Positions 11,901-22,400 of a DNA stretch of 64,000 nucleotides are shown piece after piece. The notes beneath the pieces are model-generated. The model was not told the origin of the DNA. It did no database searches and saw only the letters and a program-made list of their open reading frames with translations. Position 1 is the stretch's first letter. Each line of letters opens with the position of its first letter. Origin of the DNA: Tetracentron sinense (lineage: Eukaryota > Streptophyta > Magnoliopsida > Trochodendrales > Trochodendraceae); the NCBI GenBank assembly GCA_015143295.1, contig CM026568.1, positions 34,108,441 through 34,172,440 of the forward strand, in the 5' to 3' direction. The position numbers and the translations under genes were made by a program.

Positions 11901-14900
11901 TTATAAATATCCTTACAATTTCTAATATTTAGAAATGTCTCCTAATTTAGATATTCTTTATAGTTTATAATAGGATGATGCTAAGAAGCCCCTCAAGCTA
12001 CGCATGTGCATACTCACAACAACCTGCCACATCAACATTTTTGAAAAGCCTAGGAGGCTGTTTACTAAACTTAGAAGGTTTATGCTCACTTGTCGGGGGC
12101 GAGGCATGCATACGGGCGGGGGTTAGGGTTTAGGAGGCAACTTAGGAGGAATAGGAGCCACCAACCTTTACCCTTGCCCAGGAATGGGCTAGATATTAGG
12201 TTTTGGAAGGAATGATGTTGTAGCTCTTCGTATTTGAAGGATAATTTTGGGAACATTTTTCTTCTAGCCTGTAGTTGAAAAATCTTAGTTGCCAATTATT
12301 TTGACAAAGTGGCCAGTGAGGTGGTGGGGTGTTCTGGGTTGAGATGAGGATTGAATAATTTGGAAATGGACAATATGCTGCATCTCTTGAGATGCTCGTA
12401 GGACTATCTCCCGTGTATCCAAAACAAAGATGATAGGCTTTGGTCTAGGAGCAACAATGATTGATTTTTAGTGAGATCCTTTGCCTTGTCTTTTTGGTTA
12501 GGCTGTCGTTCTCCATTTCCACATTGGACTGTTTGGAATGATGAAATTACATCCAGAGTATTTTCCTTCATTTGGCCTGTAGCATTGAATAAGATCCTCA
12601 CATGTGATCATTTGAAAAATAGAGGGTGGATGATGGCGAGCCGTTGTTTTATGTAACTCCAAGGAGAGGAATCAGTGGATCATTTGCTTCTGCACACTGT
12701 TGTCAGAACCGGACCGGCCGGTCGAACCGGGAACCGGCGAACCGGCCCCCTCGCCGGTTCCCAAAACCCTCAAAACCGGTATTCTTCAAGAACCGGTCAA
12801 AACCGGTAGAATCGGTTGGGAACCGGCCGGAACCGGTTAGACCAAGGAAAAATTTGGAAAAAATGATTTTTTTTTTGCAAAAAGTACATGGTCGAACCGG
12901 TGGAACCGGGAACCGGCCACTCTATCAGTTTGATGCCCAGTCCAGTTCTGACAACACTGCTTCTGCACAACCTATTTGCATATAGGTTTGGGGTTATTTC
13001 CTTCCTCGATTGGAGCCTGGAGGGGTGTTGGGTCTTCGGTGAGTTTAGAGGCTTCTCTAGTAGTTATTTGGTCTTTTCTACCGGGGGCCATACCATGGAC
13101 TATTTGGAAAGAAAGTAATGTGAGGGTCTTTGAAATTATCAACTCCCCTTTTGCCCTCCTGTCCTTTAAAATTAGAAACCTTTTCTTATTCTGGTTCTAA
13201 GGGATGCAGAGGATCTGGTTGGCTTGTTATGATGATGCTTAGTAGTGTTGGTCTTTATAATTGTTGTATTTTGGCTATCTCATTGTATGTGCTAGATTTA
13301 ATGGTTATATGCATGAGACATAGACTACGTTGACTATGCGCCATGCATTTATACTTTCATGTGTACTCCTGTACTCCGTTTATTCTTGTACCGGCTCATG
13401 CACATGCCTCTACTTCATCACATCAGCATTAACCTCCTAGTTTAATGCATCCCCTCATAGGGCATTTGGGAAATGCTCACACGGCGTATTGTTGTGGGCA
13501 CGCAAGGTCGGGGATTAGGGTTTGGCGGCTCCTTAGCATTATCCTAAATAATTTATTATCCTAAAAATCATTTCGTGTCAACTGCCTCTTTTCAAAAAAG
13601 GTCTAGCTCCAACACAGCTCCCAAGATTTAAAAAATATTTTTTTATTCTTTGAAAACCAAACTTGATAGGCTTTAGTATGGTTGGACTCCGTTGGAGTAT
13701 AACCGGCTGTAGAAAAGCTGTTCAATTTACTAATTTTATATTAAAAATAACTTTGGATTTGGATAATAGATAGTGCACTGTCATAGATCTAATGGTTATA
13801 TACATGAGACATTGACTATGTTGACTATGGGTTATGCATTTATTACCCGTGCCCATATACATGTGTGCGTGTCGAAAAACGGTGACCACAATTTGAGTCC
13901 CTAGCTATAGCTTACTAGTTGCGAATAGTCCATTTCTGCTGAGCTGTATAATGGAGTTTCCAAAATTTGAATATGGTGCCAATGGTTTGCATCTAGTTTT
14001 TCAAGCAATCACTTCAGACCTTTCTTTTGGGTAGGTGGGGAACTTACCTTGTGATCCATATTTTGGAATTACGGATGGGGAAACCACCAACTTTTTGGCA
14101 ATTTACATATCAGCACCATCTTGGGAACCTTTCTTTTGGACAGCAATGCCACTCTTCCTACTTGGCTTATTTATTTCAGTTCACATTCTAAAGTCCTTTT
14201 TTATTTTGTTCGGTAAAAATCAAGTTTATTAAAAAGCCAATTCACCAAAAGTGAATCTCCAAGAGCACAGACAATAAACACAACGGACATGAAAAAAAGA
14301 GAAAAGAAGGCAACACAACAATACACACGAAACAACTAAAAAAACCCCCAAAATATGCCTAAACGATAATCTCGTCAAAACCTATCTCCTCCAAGTCCAC
14401 TATAACTGAGACCCAATCCCTTAAAGTTGCACGCAAGTGGGTGCACACTCTGTCAAAAGGTGACACAGAATTCTCAAACACCCTCCTATTCCGCTCTTTC
14501 CATAAAGACCACGAGACCACCCCTGGAAGGAGAGCCCAAATGAGCTCTAGCTGCTTGTCCACCGAACCCGAGAGCCGGCAAGATAACAACGCCCGAAAAG
14601 ATGAGGGGAATGTCCAAACTACCCCTAGCTGGGAAAGAAAATACAACCAAATCCTCATCGCAAACGGACAATGAAGAAGCAAATGATCTACCGATTCCTC
14701 CTCCAACAAACACAAATAGCAACGATTAGGCAAACTCCAACCTCTCTTTCTCAAATTATCTAGAGTTAGAATTTTGCCTAGATAAGCAGACCAAAGGAAA
14801 ACCGACACCTTTGAAGGTACCCCATTAAACCAAACCAACTGACGAGGGAACTCCACCAAGTGCCTCGGATAATTCACCTGAAGATAGGCTTTTACAGAAA

Positions 14901-16638
14901 ACCGCCCCGTAGAATTTGTATTCCACACCCGTCAATCTCTAGCGGACTCAACCAAGCTCACTGATTCTAGCAAGGACAACAAATTAACTAAATCTTGAAC
15001 TTCCCAATCATTAAGCGATTTGCTGAAAGGACACCAAACCACTTGACCCTCTCTCCTACTATACAAATCCACCACTGCCGCCGATTTATCCACAGAAATC
15101 AAAAACAAAGTCCTGAACACTTGATTCAGAGGAGAAGACCCGCACCACAGATTGGACCAATACTTAATATCCGCCCCATCCCCAATCACGAGACGGGTAT
15201 GCTTAACATACTCGGTCCACCCCGCCACAATCCCTTTCCAAAGGCCAACCCCATGTGGGCCCTGAGGCTGCTTTGGCTCCCAACGATCTCTACACCCATG
15301 CCGAGCCACAACGACCCCTCTCCACAGGCTATCTCCTTCCACCCCGAAACGCCAAAGCCACTTACCTAATAACACCTCATTGAACGCCTTCATGGACCAA
15401 ATATTCAGACCCCCACAAGCTTTTGGCCAGCAAATTTCCACTTCACAAATGCAACTTCTTGGTCACCACCTTCTCATTCCACAAAAAGTCCCATTGCAAC
15501 TTTTAATCTTTTCATTAAAGAGTCTTTTTGAGTTTTGTTTTCACACCTTGTATTTAACTCTCTCCTGTCCCCAATTAAGTCTGGGTTTTGGTTCAACTCA
15601 ACACTATCCTGTTGAAATTTCTCAATCAAGATTGTCTCTAAAATTTCAAGACAACAAACAGACCTAAGATTCTCTTTTGCATAAAATAAGATGAGTTTGC
15701 AAGATCTATTTCAAACATGTTCTAATCAAGGTATCCAGTCATTCAGATTAAGGTATTGGGATCCAATATGAAGACCTTAGAGTTTGAATTCTAGCATAAG
15801 CTAGATTGTACAAGTTCATTTTTACCATGGTTTTCGAAGCTTTCAGCAAATAGGCTTTTTATGAAAGATGAAAAGGAAGGTGAAAGAAACTTCTTAAGAT
15901 CTCTACATTCAGTAGATAGCTATCCTTTCAGAGAACTTAGGTTAAGGCTACTACTACTAAAACAAGCATTAAGAATAGAGGAATATACAGCAGGTTGGGA
16001 TTGGGGCCAAAATTGTTTGATGAGGGGATTAAAATTTAAAACATAACAGGAACTGACAGTAATCATTTTTTATTTCCTTAACAGCTTTTACTCTACGATT
16101 TCTTTACGTATTGTTACTACTGCAACATTTTCGTCTGCTAAACTTTACTTTGAAATGCGATTCATAAGCTTTGCCTATACCCTCTAACTGCTTCCTTTTG
16201 CTTTTGACAGAAAAATCAACTGTAACAGATGAGGGTCAGGGAGGAAATAAAGTGAGAAACGTAACACTGGAAGAAGCAACTGATACCATACTGTTCTGCA
16301 GCTCCATCGTTCACAATCTGGCCTACCAGGCTGCAAGCATTGGGATGGAAAATGACAATTTGGTTCCATTAGAGGGTTCTCGGCCAACAGTTACTATCTT
16401 GGGAAAATCCAGTTCTGACAGGAAGGATCCACATGGAAGAACTGCTAGCAAACGCACTCCCAAGCCCCAAAAGGCTAGGCAGAGGGGGGTGGAAATAGAC
16501 ATGAAGACCCCATCTACCATGACCGAGACTGATGTGAAACCCAATGAAACATTGACACATGATTCTAGGGTTCCAAGCAAAGCTGACAATGCGAGGCCTC
16601 CAAAGCTGGAGTCCAAGTGCAATTGCACAGTGATGTAA
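5909..16638 (+). CDS. Ser/Pro-rich basic protein with zinc-ribbon-like motif and CaaX-like end
   Basis: Six coding exons join cleanly: 5909-6104, 6249-6357, 6758-6878, 7004-7753, 9283-11143 and 16211-16638, giving 1154 residues. The N-terminus ([15 protein letters not shown], then [14 protein letters not shown]) and the block [20 protein letters not shown] match a conserved plant family usually annotated as 'flocculation protein FLO11-like' or 'endochitinase A-like'; I recall Arabidopsis At1g27850 and the basic proline-rich proteins as relatives. Residues 143-392 are very rich in Ser, Pro, Thr and Arg, a composition that suggests binding to microtubules or other acidic polymers (inference). 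Residues 557-580 carry CSKC, sixteen residues, then CPDC, a possible zinc ribbon. The last four residues are CTVM, a possible prenylation site. Intron 4 contains a TIR element, and the 5-kb intron 5 contains LINE and hAT remnants. The start is the first ATG in the conserved frame. The exact function is unknown. Confidence 0.92.
8043..8778. mobile_element. TIR element in intron 4 of the Ser/Pro-rich gene
   Basis: A 736-bp element has long terminal inverted repeats: GGGTGGTGCTA, one base, then GC, and a shared 'ATTTACTTATA' word about 25 bp inside each end. The flanks are ATAATTAT (8035-8042) and ATAATTCA (8779-8786), consistent with a decayed 8-bp target duplication. It contains a run of more than 20 C residues near 8617-8639. 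No gene fragment was recognised inside. The left end resembles that of the element at 29162-30110. The superfamily is unresolved; Mutator-like or hAT-like are both possible. Confidence 0.75.
12186..13220 (+). mobile_element. Degenerate LINE fragment (zinc-binding RT domain), in intron 5
   Basis: Translating around stops gives a reverse-transcriptase zinc-binding domain: an RFWK-like start, [30 protein letters not shown], then [10 protein letters not shown] and later [14 protein letters not shown]. This is the usual C-terminal part of plant LINE ORF2. Several stops and frame changes show it is dead. It is split by a hAT element at 12695-12959, and the frame resumes after that insertion. It lies in the sense orientation inside the host gene's last intron. 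Confidence 0.8.
12695..12959. mobile_element. hAT-type MITE nested in the LINE
   Basis: This 265-bp element begins CACTGTTGTCAGAAC, and its right end in reverse reads CAGTGTTGTCAGAAC. It is flanked by a perfect 8-bp duplication CTTCTGCA (12687-12694 and 12960-12967). The interior is a dense run of AACCGG/CCGGTT words, so the sequence is GC-rich and highly self-complementary. It interrupts the LINE between its ESVDHLLLH and PSSIGAW motifs, so it is younger than the LINE. Confidence 0.88.
13288..13850. repeat. Pair of direct repeats flanking about 430 bp
   Basis: A segment of about 60 bp reading 'taatggttatatgcatgaga' then 'gttgactatg' occurs at 13290-13350. It recurs at 13788-13848 with a few changes. 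The pair could be the ends of a small unnamed repeat or a local duplication. It does not encode protein. Confidence 0.5.
14230..15510 (-). mobile_element. LINE ORF2 C-terminal fragment, almost open, antisense in intron 5
   Basis: On the minus strand, 15441-14359 reads through in one frame with a single TGA at 14929-14931. The upstream half has [20 protein letters not shown] and [14 protein letters not shown]. The downstream half has [54 protein letters not shown] and [15 protein letters not shown]. Together these are the C-terminal end of a plant LINE reverse transcriptase with its zinc-binding domain. The stop falls exactly between 'ARD' and 'RVW', so one base change broke the frame. No reverse-transcriptase catalytic motif is present, so this is a 5'-truncated copy. 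Confidence 0.88.
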
Positions 16639-17467
16639 AAGTCTATCCATCCCAAACACGCCTAGCAGGACAATCAACCACTGTCTTAACTACTTGCTTC
16701 TTCAGCTCCAATGGCGCCGAGTGTTTGTATTTCAGGTTTTTATATTTGAGTAATATAGTTCATATAATGGCCTATCCATCTGTTCGTTCTGATTTATTTG
16801 TGAGAAACACCACGTCGTGATGGTGATATAATCATGTAAAGTTTTTGTTGTCTTTTGGCTGATATCACGGCAGGCATTGAAAATTTGAGTCCTCTCCTGT
16901 CTCCGTATTCTTGATTAGTCTTCCATAAGAGAAGTGTGAATTTATATCCACTTTTCAGGTAGATCTCTTTTTATTACTAGCTAATTATGAATTTGGACAG
17001 TTAGATGTTATGTTATAAGAAATCAGTCTTTCACTTTTCAAGATTTTATACAAATATTTTGTTAAGTCTTCTCATTTGATCATAGATCATTAACATTTCA
17101 TACAATTAGAGCCTAATAACAACATGTGCTTTAATTGAAGATATGACTTTTAATAGACATTAATGACATAACAAGATTCTTGTTGCTGCTTTTAAATAAT
17201 CCTAAATTTGCTGCTTTTAAATAATCCTAAATAATTGGGATAAGGTACTGATGTAACAGTTGGGATCAATGTTATTTCCAAATAAACATAAGGTTCTGAT
17301 GTAATAGTTGGGTCTAATTTGGGTTCGCAATTGCAATTGCAATTCGCCATTAGAGTGAACTTGGTTCGTTAGGGGTAAGATGAAATCATTGGTTTTTGGT
17401 CTAGCTTGCTTTACTTATATAATATTAGTAAATATATATTTTAACCATATCTTTACTGTTATCTTTA
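16639..17467. other. 3' untranslated region and intergenic DNA
   Basis: The first few hundred bases probably hold the 3' UTR of the Ser/Pro-rich gene. A local duplication of 'tttaaataatcctaaat' occurs near 17190-17235. No other gene or element was recognised. Confidence 0.45.
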
Positions 17468-17885
17468 TCTTTACTATTATAATGCGAGAGCTTGAGTAGA
17501 AGAATTTTGTGAAAATTCCAAACTATCCTTATATAAAAACAAAACATTGATTTAATGTTTTACTTTAATTTCCAAACTATCCCTTGCATTTGATTTAATA
17601 TTTTACTTTAATTCCCAAACCACCCCTTGGTCATCTATCTATTTAGAATCACAGCCAATAGCAATTGAACTCGGGGAGAGTTCAGTCGCACACGCGAATT
17701 AACACGTGTCCCTTTTAACTCTTATTAACTGTGGTTAACTCCTTCCTCTCGTGCTCACGTGCATCGCACGTGCCACTAGCGAGTTCAACGCACCCTTGGG
17801 TTAACACGTGTCCCTTTTAACTCGTATTAACTGTGGTTAACTCCTTCCCCTCACTCTCATGTGCATCGCACGTGCCACCCGCTAG
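17468..17885 (+). mobile_element. Non-autonomous Helitron, first of two in tandem
   Basis: The sequence begins TCTTTACTATTATAATGCGAG, like many plant Helitron 5' ends. It finishes with a hairpin (CACGTGC, ATC, GCACGTG) followed by CCACCCGCTAG. A short GC-rich hairpin about 10 bp before CTAG is the Helitron 3' signature. The last third holds two copies of a module with 'aacacgtgtcccttttaact' and 'ttaactgtggttaactcc'. It has no coding capacity and no TIR, as expected. Confidence 0.72.
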
Positions 17886-18281
17886 TAAATTATAATGCGA
17901 GAGGTATGCATAGATGATTTTTCCGAAATTTCCAAACTACCCTTATATAGAAACAAAATGTTGATTTAATGTTTTACTTTAATTCCCAAACTACCACTTA
18001 CCTTTGATTTAATGTTTTACTTTAATTCCCAAACTAACCCTTGCTCATCTATCTATTTAGAATCATAGCCAATCGCGATTGAACTCAGGGAGAGTACAAT
18101 CGCACCCGCAGGTTAACACGTGTCCCTTTTAACTCCTATTAACTGTGGTTAACTCATTCCCCTCACTCTCACGTGTCACTAGCGAGTTCAATCACACCTA
18201 CACATGTCCCTTTTAACCCTTATTAACTGTGGTTAACTCTTTCACCTTGCTCTCACGTGCATCACACTTACCACCCACTAG
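17886..18281 (+). mobile_element. Non-autonomous Helitron, second tandem copy
   Basis: Immediately after the CTAG of the first copy, the sequence restarts with 'attataatgcgagaggtatg' and follows the same order. It shares the 'tttaatgttttactttaatt' words, 'catctatctatttagaatca', and two modules with 'ttaactgtggttaactc'. It ends CCACCCACTAG. The terminal hairpin has decayed to 'cacgtgcatcacactt'. It is more diverged at its 3' end than the first copy. Confidence 0.7.
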
Positions 18282-19428
18282 TATATATATATTATAAATA
18301 CTTATTTTAACAAATCATTAACAATATGTTTTTATGACTAGTTAACTCAGAAGCCAAATTCGTCGGATTCAAAATATAAATTCGCTCAACTTAAAAATAA
18401 TTTCGTCGAATCCATTCAAATAAAATAAAAAGTTCACCGAACCAAAGCTATTGGATTCGGAAACTGATTCGTTTCAAACCGGCACGGAACCACAGACTGG
18501 TTGGTTTCAAATCGGCTTGCGGCTCGTTCCAGTAGTAACGAACTATAGGTAACACTGGTTGGGATAAGGTACTGATGTAGGAGTTGCGGCCTAAACGTAT
18601 ATCTCGAACCAAAAAACAGGAAAAAAAAGAAGGTACTGATGTATAATAACTTGGAAATGGACAGGTATGATGAAGAAGAAAGAAAAGGTTGATTGCAGCC
18701 AATCAGCATGGTCGAGTATATTTGGCGGGAATTTGGCGGGAAAATGAGAGCGAGAGCAAAGCAAACCATCACTTGTCTCTCAACCTTTAATAACTGGTAC
18801 AAAATTCTTGGACTCTAGCAATAGAATATCTGAATAAAATACCTTTTAAATTAGGGTTGTTAATATCAATGCGGGCATATGGTGGTGGGTCAGTTTGTTA
18901 TTTTTACAATATGGTACAAAAGTACATTTAATTCCCACTCTAATAAAATGAGAATATTGGCCCTAGAGTTAGGGTTTCGGTTAGATCCTGTTGAAAGATG
19001 ACCTAAAATCTGACGTGGCATTCCTCTTTCTCTATCTGCAGTCATTCATTGTAAAATTCATTTGCAGCGGATTCTCAAATAGGGTGGCATATTCTTAAAC
19101 GTCATTAAAGAAACAAGGCATATTCAGTTCAATAAATAAATAAAAATAAATTTCAGCTACGGCAACAGAGAGAGAGAGAGAGAGAGAGAGAGGCCATTGG
19201 CGTTACGTATTAGAGATTCTGCCCTAATACCTAGAAGAAGAAGCTGCTCGCAATTTGTCTACCGAAAACGTTGTGGATCGTTATGGAAACAGTCTTCCTC
19301 TCTCTCTCTCTCTCTCTAGGGTTTGTCTTTCATTGATTGGGAATTCAAAGAGAAAGAAAGAAAGAATCAAAAATTGGATAAAAGGAAATAATTAGATTGA
19401 TAGAAAAATTACTGATTACAGTAGAGAG
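18282..19428 (+). other. Upstream region and 5' leader of the DUF212 gene
   Basis: No gene was recognised in 18282-19100. The proximal leader has an (AG)n run of about 26 bp at 19167-19192 and a (TC)n run at 19297-19317, typical of plant 5' UTRs. No clear TATA box was identified. Confidence 0.45.
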
Positions 19429-22400
19429 ATGATGGATGATTTAGCGGCTTCATCTGCGTCGCAGATCCAGAACACCGTTCCTTCTTCTTCTTCATCATCA
19501 TCGATCTTAAGGAATTACCCTCTCATTTCCGCTCTTGTTGCGTTCGCTCTCGCCCAATCCATCAAGTTCTTCACCTCCTGGTATTTCCTTCTGTCTTTTT
19601 ACTCTTTATTTTATTTTATAAGCTGTTTAATTTAAAAAAATCTAGCAATTCGGATCTGGTGCTGTTCTTGTTTTCAGTGTAGCTTCAACTGTTTGAGATG
19701 GTCTATCTGTTGTGGTAATTTTTCTTATTTATATCAATTTTACTGTTCGATTCGTGGATGGAAGTGTTTGAGAATCAATTAAAACAGATATGATGTAGAG
19801 TCTCTTTGAATTTTTCTTCTTGTAGGTTTTTAGACAGCACTGAATTCATTCTTCAATTTTGATTCAAGATGCATTAATGAATAAGTAGTTTTTTTTTTGT
19901 CACATAAACGTTGTTTTGATCTGATTTTGTGCATTTTAAAGTTTTTTTTTTTTCGTTCAAGTTGTGCATTTTAAGTTGAAATCTACCAAAAATGTTGGAA
20001 GATATGGGTGTAGATTGCTGTGTAATAGTAGCATGGTTATATGCACTACGTGATGAAAATCATTTATAGTGGTTTTGTGGAGATCTATGAAAATGACATG
20101 ATTACTCTCAGGCACCAAAACGCGTTCTATCCATTGATAATTGAGTGTGATTCAAATCTAGGGCATTTTCACATTCCGATCTTTCAACTTTTAGCTAGTT
20201 AAAAAGTTATAATCTTTGAGCCAGGAGGACGAAAAACAGGCAATAGATGAAAGAATGAGTTTGGAGTTCAAAATTAGTAACTGGTTTATAATAAATGGAC
20301 ACCTAGAACATCTCATCAAGGGAGAACTAAATAAAAATTCACCAACTTTTGAATATCACTCTTTTTTTTTTAATCAATATTTCACTGATTATTTTGAGTT
20401 ATAGGCTCACTTAACACCTTTTCCCACTTGGCGAACTGTAGTATGCTGCTAGCATTTTTTTTATTGGTAGTATGCTGCTAGCACTTTTTTTATCGGTAGT
20501 ATGCTGCTAGCACTTTGTACGTGATTTATATATTTTATTCTTGTACTTACATTGATGAATTGGAGTCAGTTTCTCCTAAGAGTCTTAAACTTTCATAGAT
20601 TTGCAGGTATAAAGAAAGACGTTGCGATCCTAAGCAACTTATTGGATCTGGTGGGATGCCATCATCCCATGCTGCGACAGTTACTGCTCTTGCTGTAGCT
20701 ATTGGATTCCACGATGGTTTCGGAGGATCACTGTTTGCAACTGCAATGATCTTAGCATGTGTTGTATGATCCCTTTCTCGATCTTGTAGAGAAGTTCTAC
20801 TTTTCTTAAACTGTATATCTTTCAGGAGATCTTATTTCTAAAAGTTTGCAATTACATTGTCTGGCTTAATTTGTAACTACCTCCTTGAAGTACCTTCTTT
20901 TCATACTGGGATATTCTTTTTTGTAGTTCTCTGAGTACCTTCTTTTGAATCATACTTGGCTATTCTTTTTTGTAGTTCTCTGGCCGAAAGTTATGATTTT
21001 ACCTTGTCAGTTAACACTGGAAAACAAATAAATTTAACATGTCTTTGCATTTTATATTGTCTGTATACGTGGCCGAGGAGTACTTAGGAGCTGCTCTAGC
21101 CTCTTAATTTCACTACAGTATCAAGTATTAACGCTCTCCTTTTTGTTGACTTGTTTTGTTGGATGATTGTGTATTACTGTATTTAAAGTGTTTACTGGTC
21201 AATATACTGATATTTTGTCACTTTGTTTGTTTATAAGTAGATGCTAATTAGATAATGAATAATTCATGATTATAGTCCATCTAACCACTTGGATATTGGA
21301 AAATTGCCCTTCTAAGTTCCGCTTTGGTTCTATTCAACATAATTTTTTTCTCCTCTCACTGAAAGAAACTTTATGATGCATCTAATTTCTTTTGCTCTTA
21401 CGAAGAGAAACATGTTTTAATATAGTTTTCAATATGCTTCTGTAATTGAATTCCTATCATCTTGATATTATTATAAAATCTGTTCCATATTTCGTAATTC
21501 ATCTTTCAAAGATCAAGTATACTGTACACGAACTTTGATTTAATGGGCAATTTAAAGATATATTTTGAGTTCTTTCTTTGTTTTTTTTCACAAATATTAT
21601 TTGATTGAAGTTTTGAAAGCTTGTACCTCACCTTCAATGGCCCAGCCTCCTTGTTGTGAATTATACCTCTCTAAAATTTGCACCCACCCCCTCCATCTAT
21701 ACCCATACTAATTAAGAATCATACCTCCAAAGCTTTCTCAACCCGTCCCATACTCGAGGGCCACTTATGATGAAAGTCTCTTAGAATCTTCTCCTGCTTA
21801 GCTGCCAGCTTGGCACTGTACCAAGATTTTTTAAAACAAAATGAAATAGATAGTGGGAGGGAGAGTATAGTATAGACTTAAATCAATTAATACACCCTGT
21901 TGAAGAGAGGAGATGACATATCTATGTTTCTGTTATCTTCTCGAATCTCTCCAGAATAGGTCCTAAAATCATTCTTGAGGGTTGTTGGATACTTGGATCC
22001 TTTGAAAAGGCCTAAGGAAGGTATTTAGTTATGTATTTTCTGATTTAATGTGGCATAGGTTAGATGTATTTAAAACCTATATTTTATATAAAGAGTTTTT
22101 GAATATTCTTCAATTTTATGGTTGTTTATTTGAATCACTTGTTTATGTTGGAAGTGCTGCGATGTCTTTGATCTGCTTGGATTGCTAAAAATCTTAACCT
22201 TATTCGGGGTTGGGTTGAGTTAGTTTTTGTCAGAATATGGTATGATGTTATGTTGCTTTATTTGTCTCTATATTCAGCCGATACCTAACTCTTATCATTT
22301 CATGACCTGTAATTTCACAAATGAGCTGTGGGGGCTGCTTTCCTTGACAGTGAGGATGCATTGCATTTCATTGTAATACTCTGTAGATGAAACATATTTT

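Noticed and set aside
11686..11925. 79-codon frame in intron 5
   Set aside because: Contains no recognisable domain, has low-complexity codon use, and the host gene reads correctly without it.
12626..12985. 119-codon Arg/Pro/Gly-rich frame
   Set aside because: It is the translation of the AACCGG-rich hAT element nested in the LINE and not a gene.
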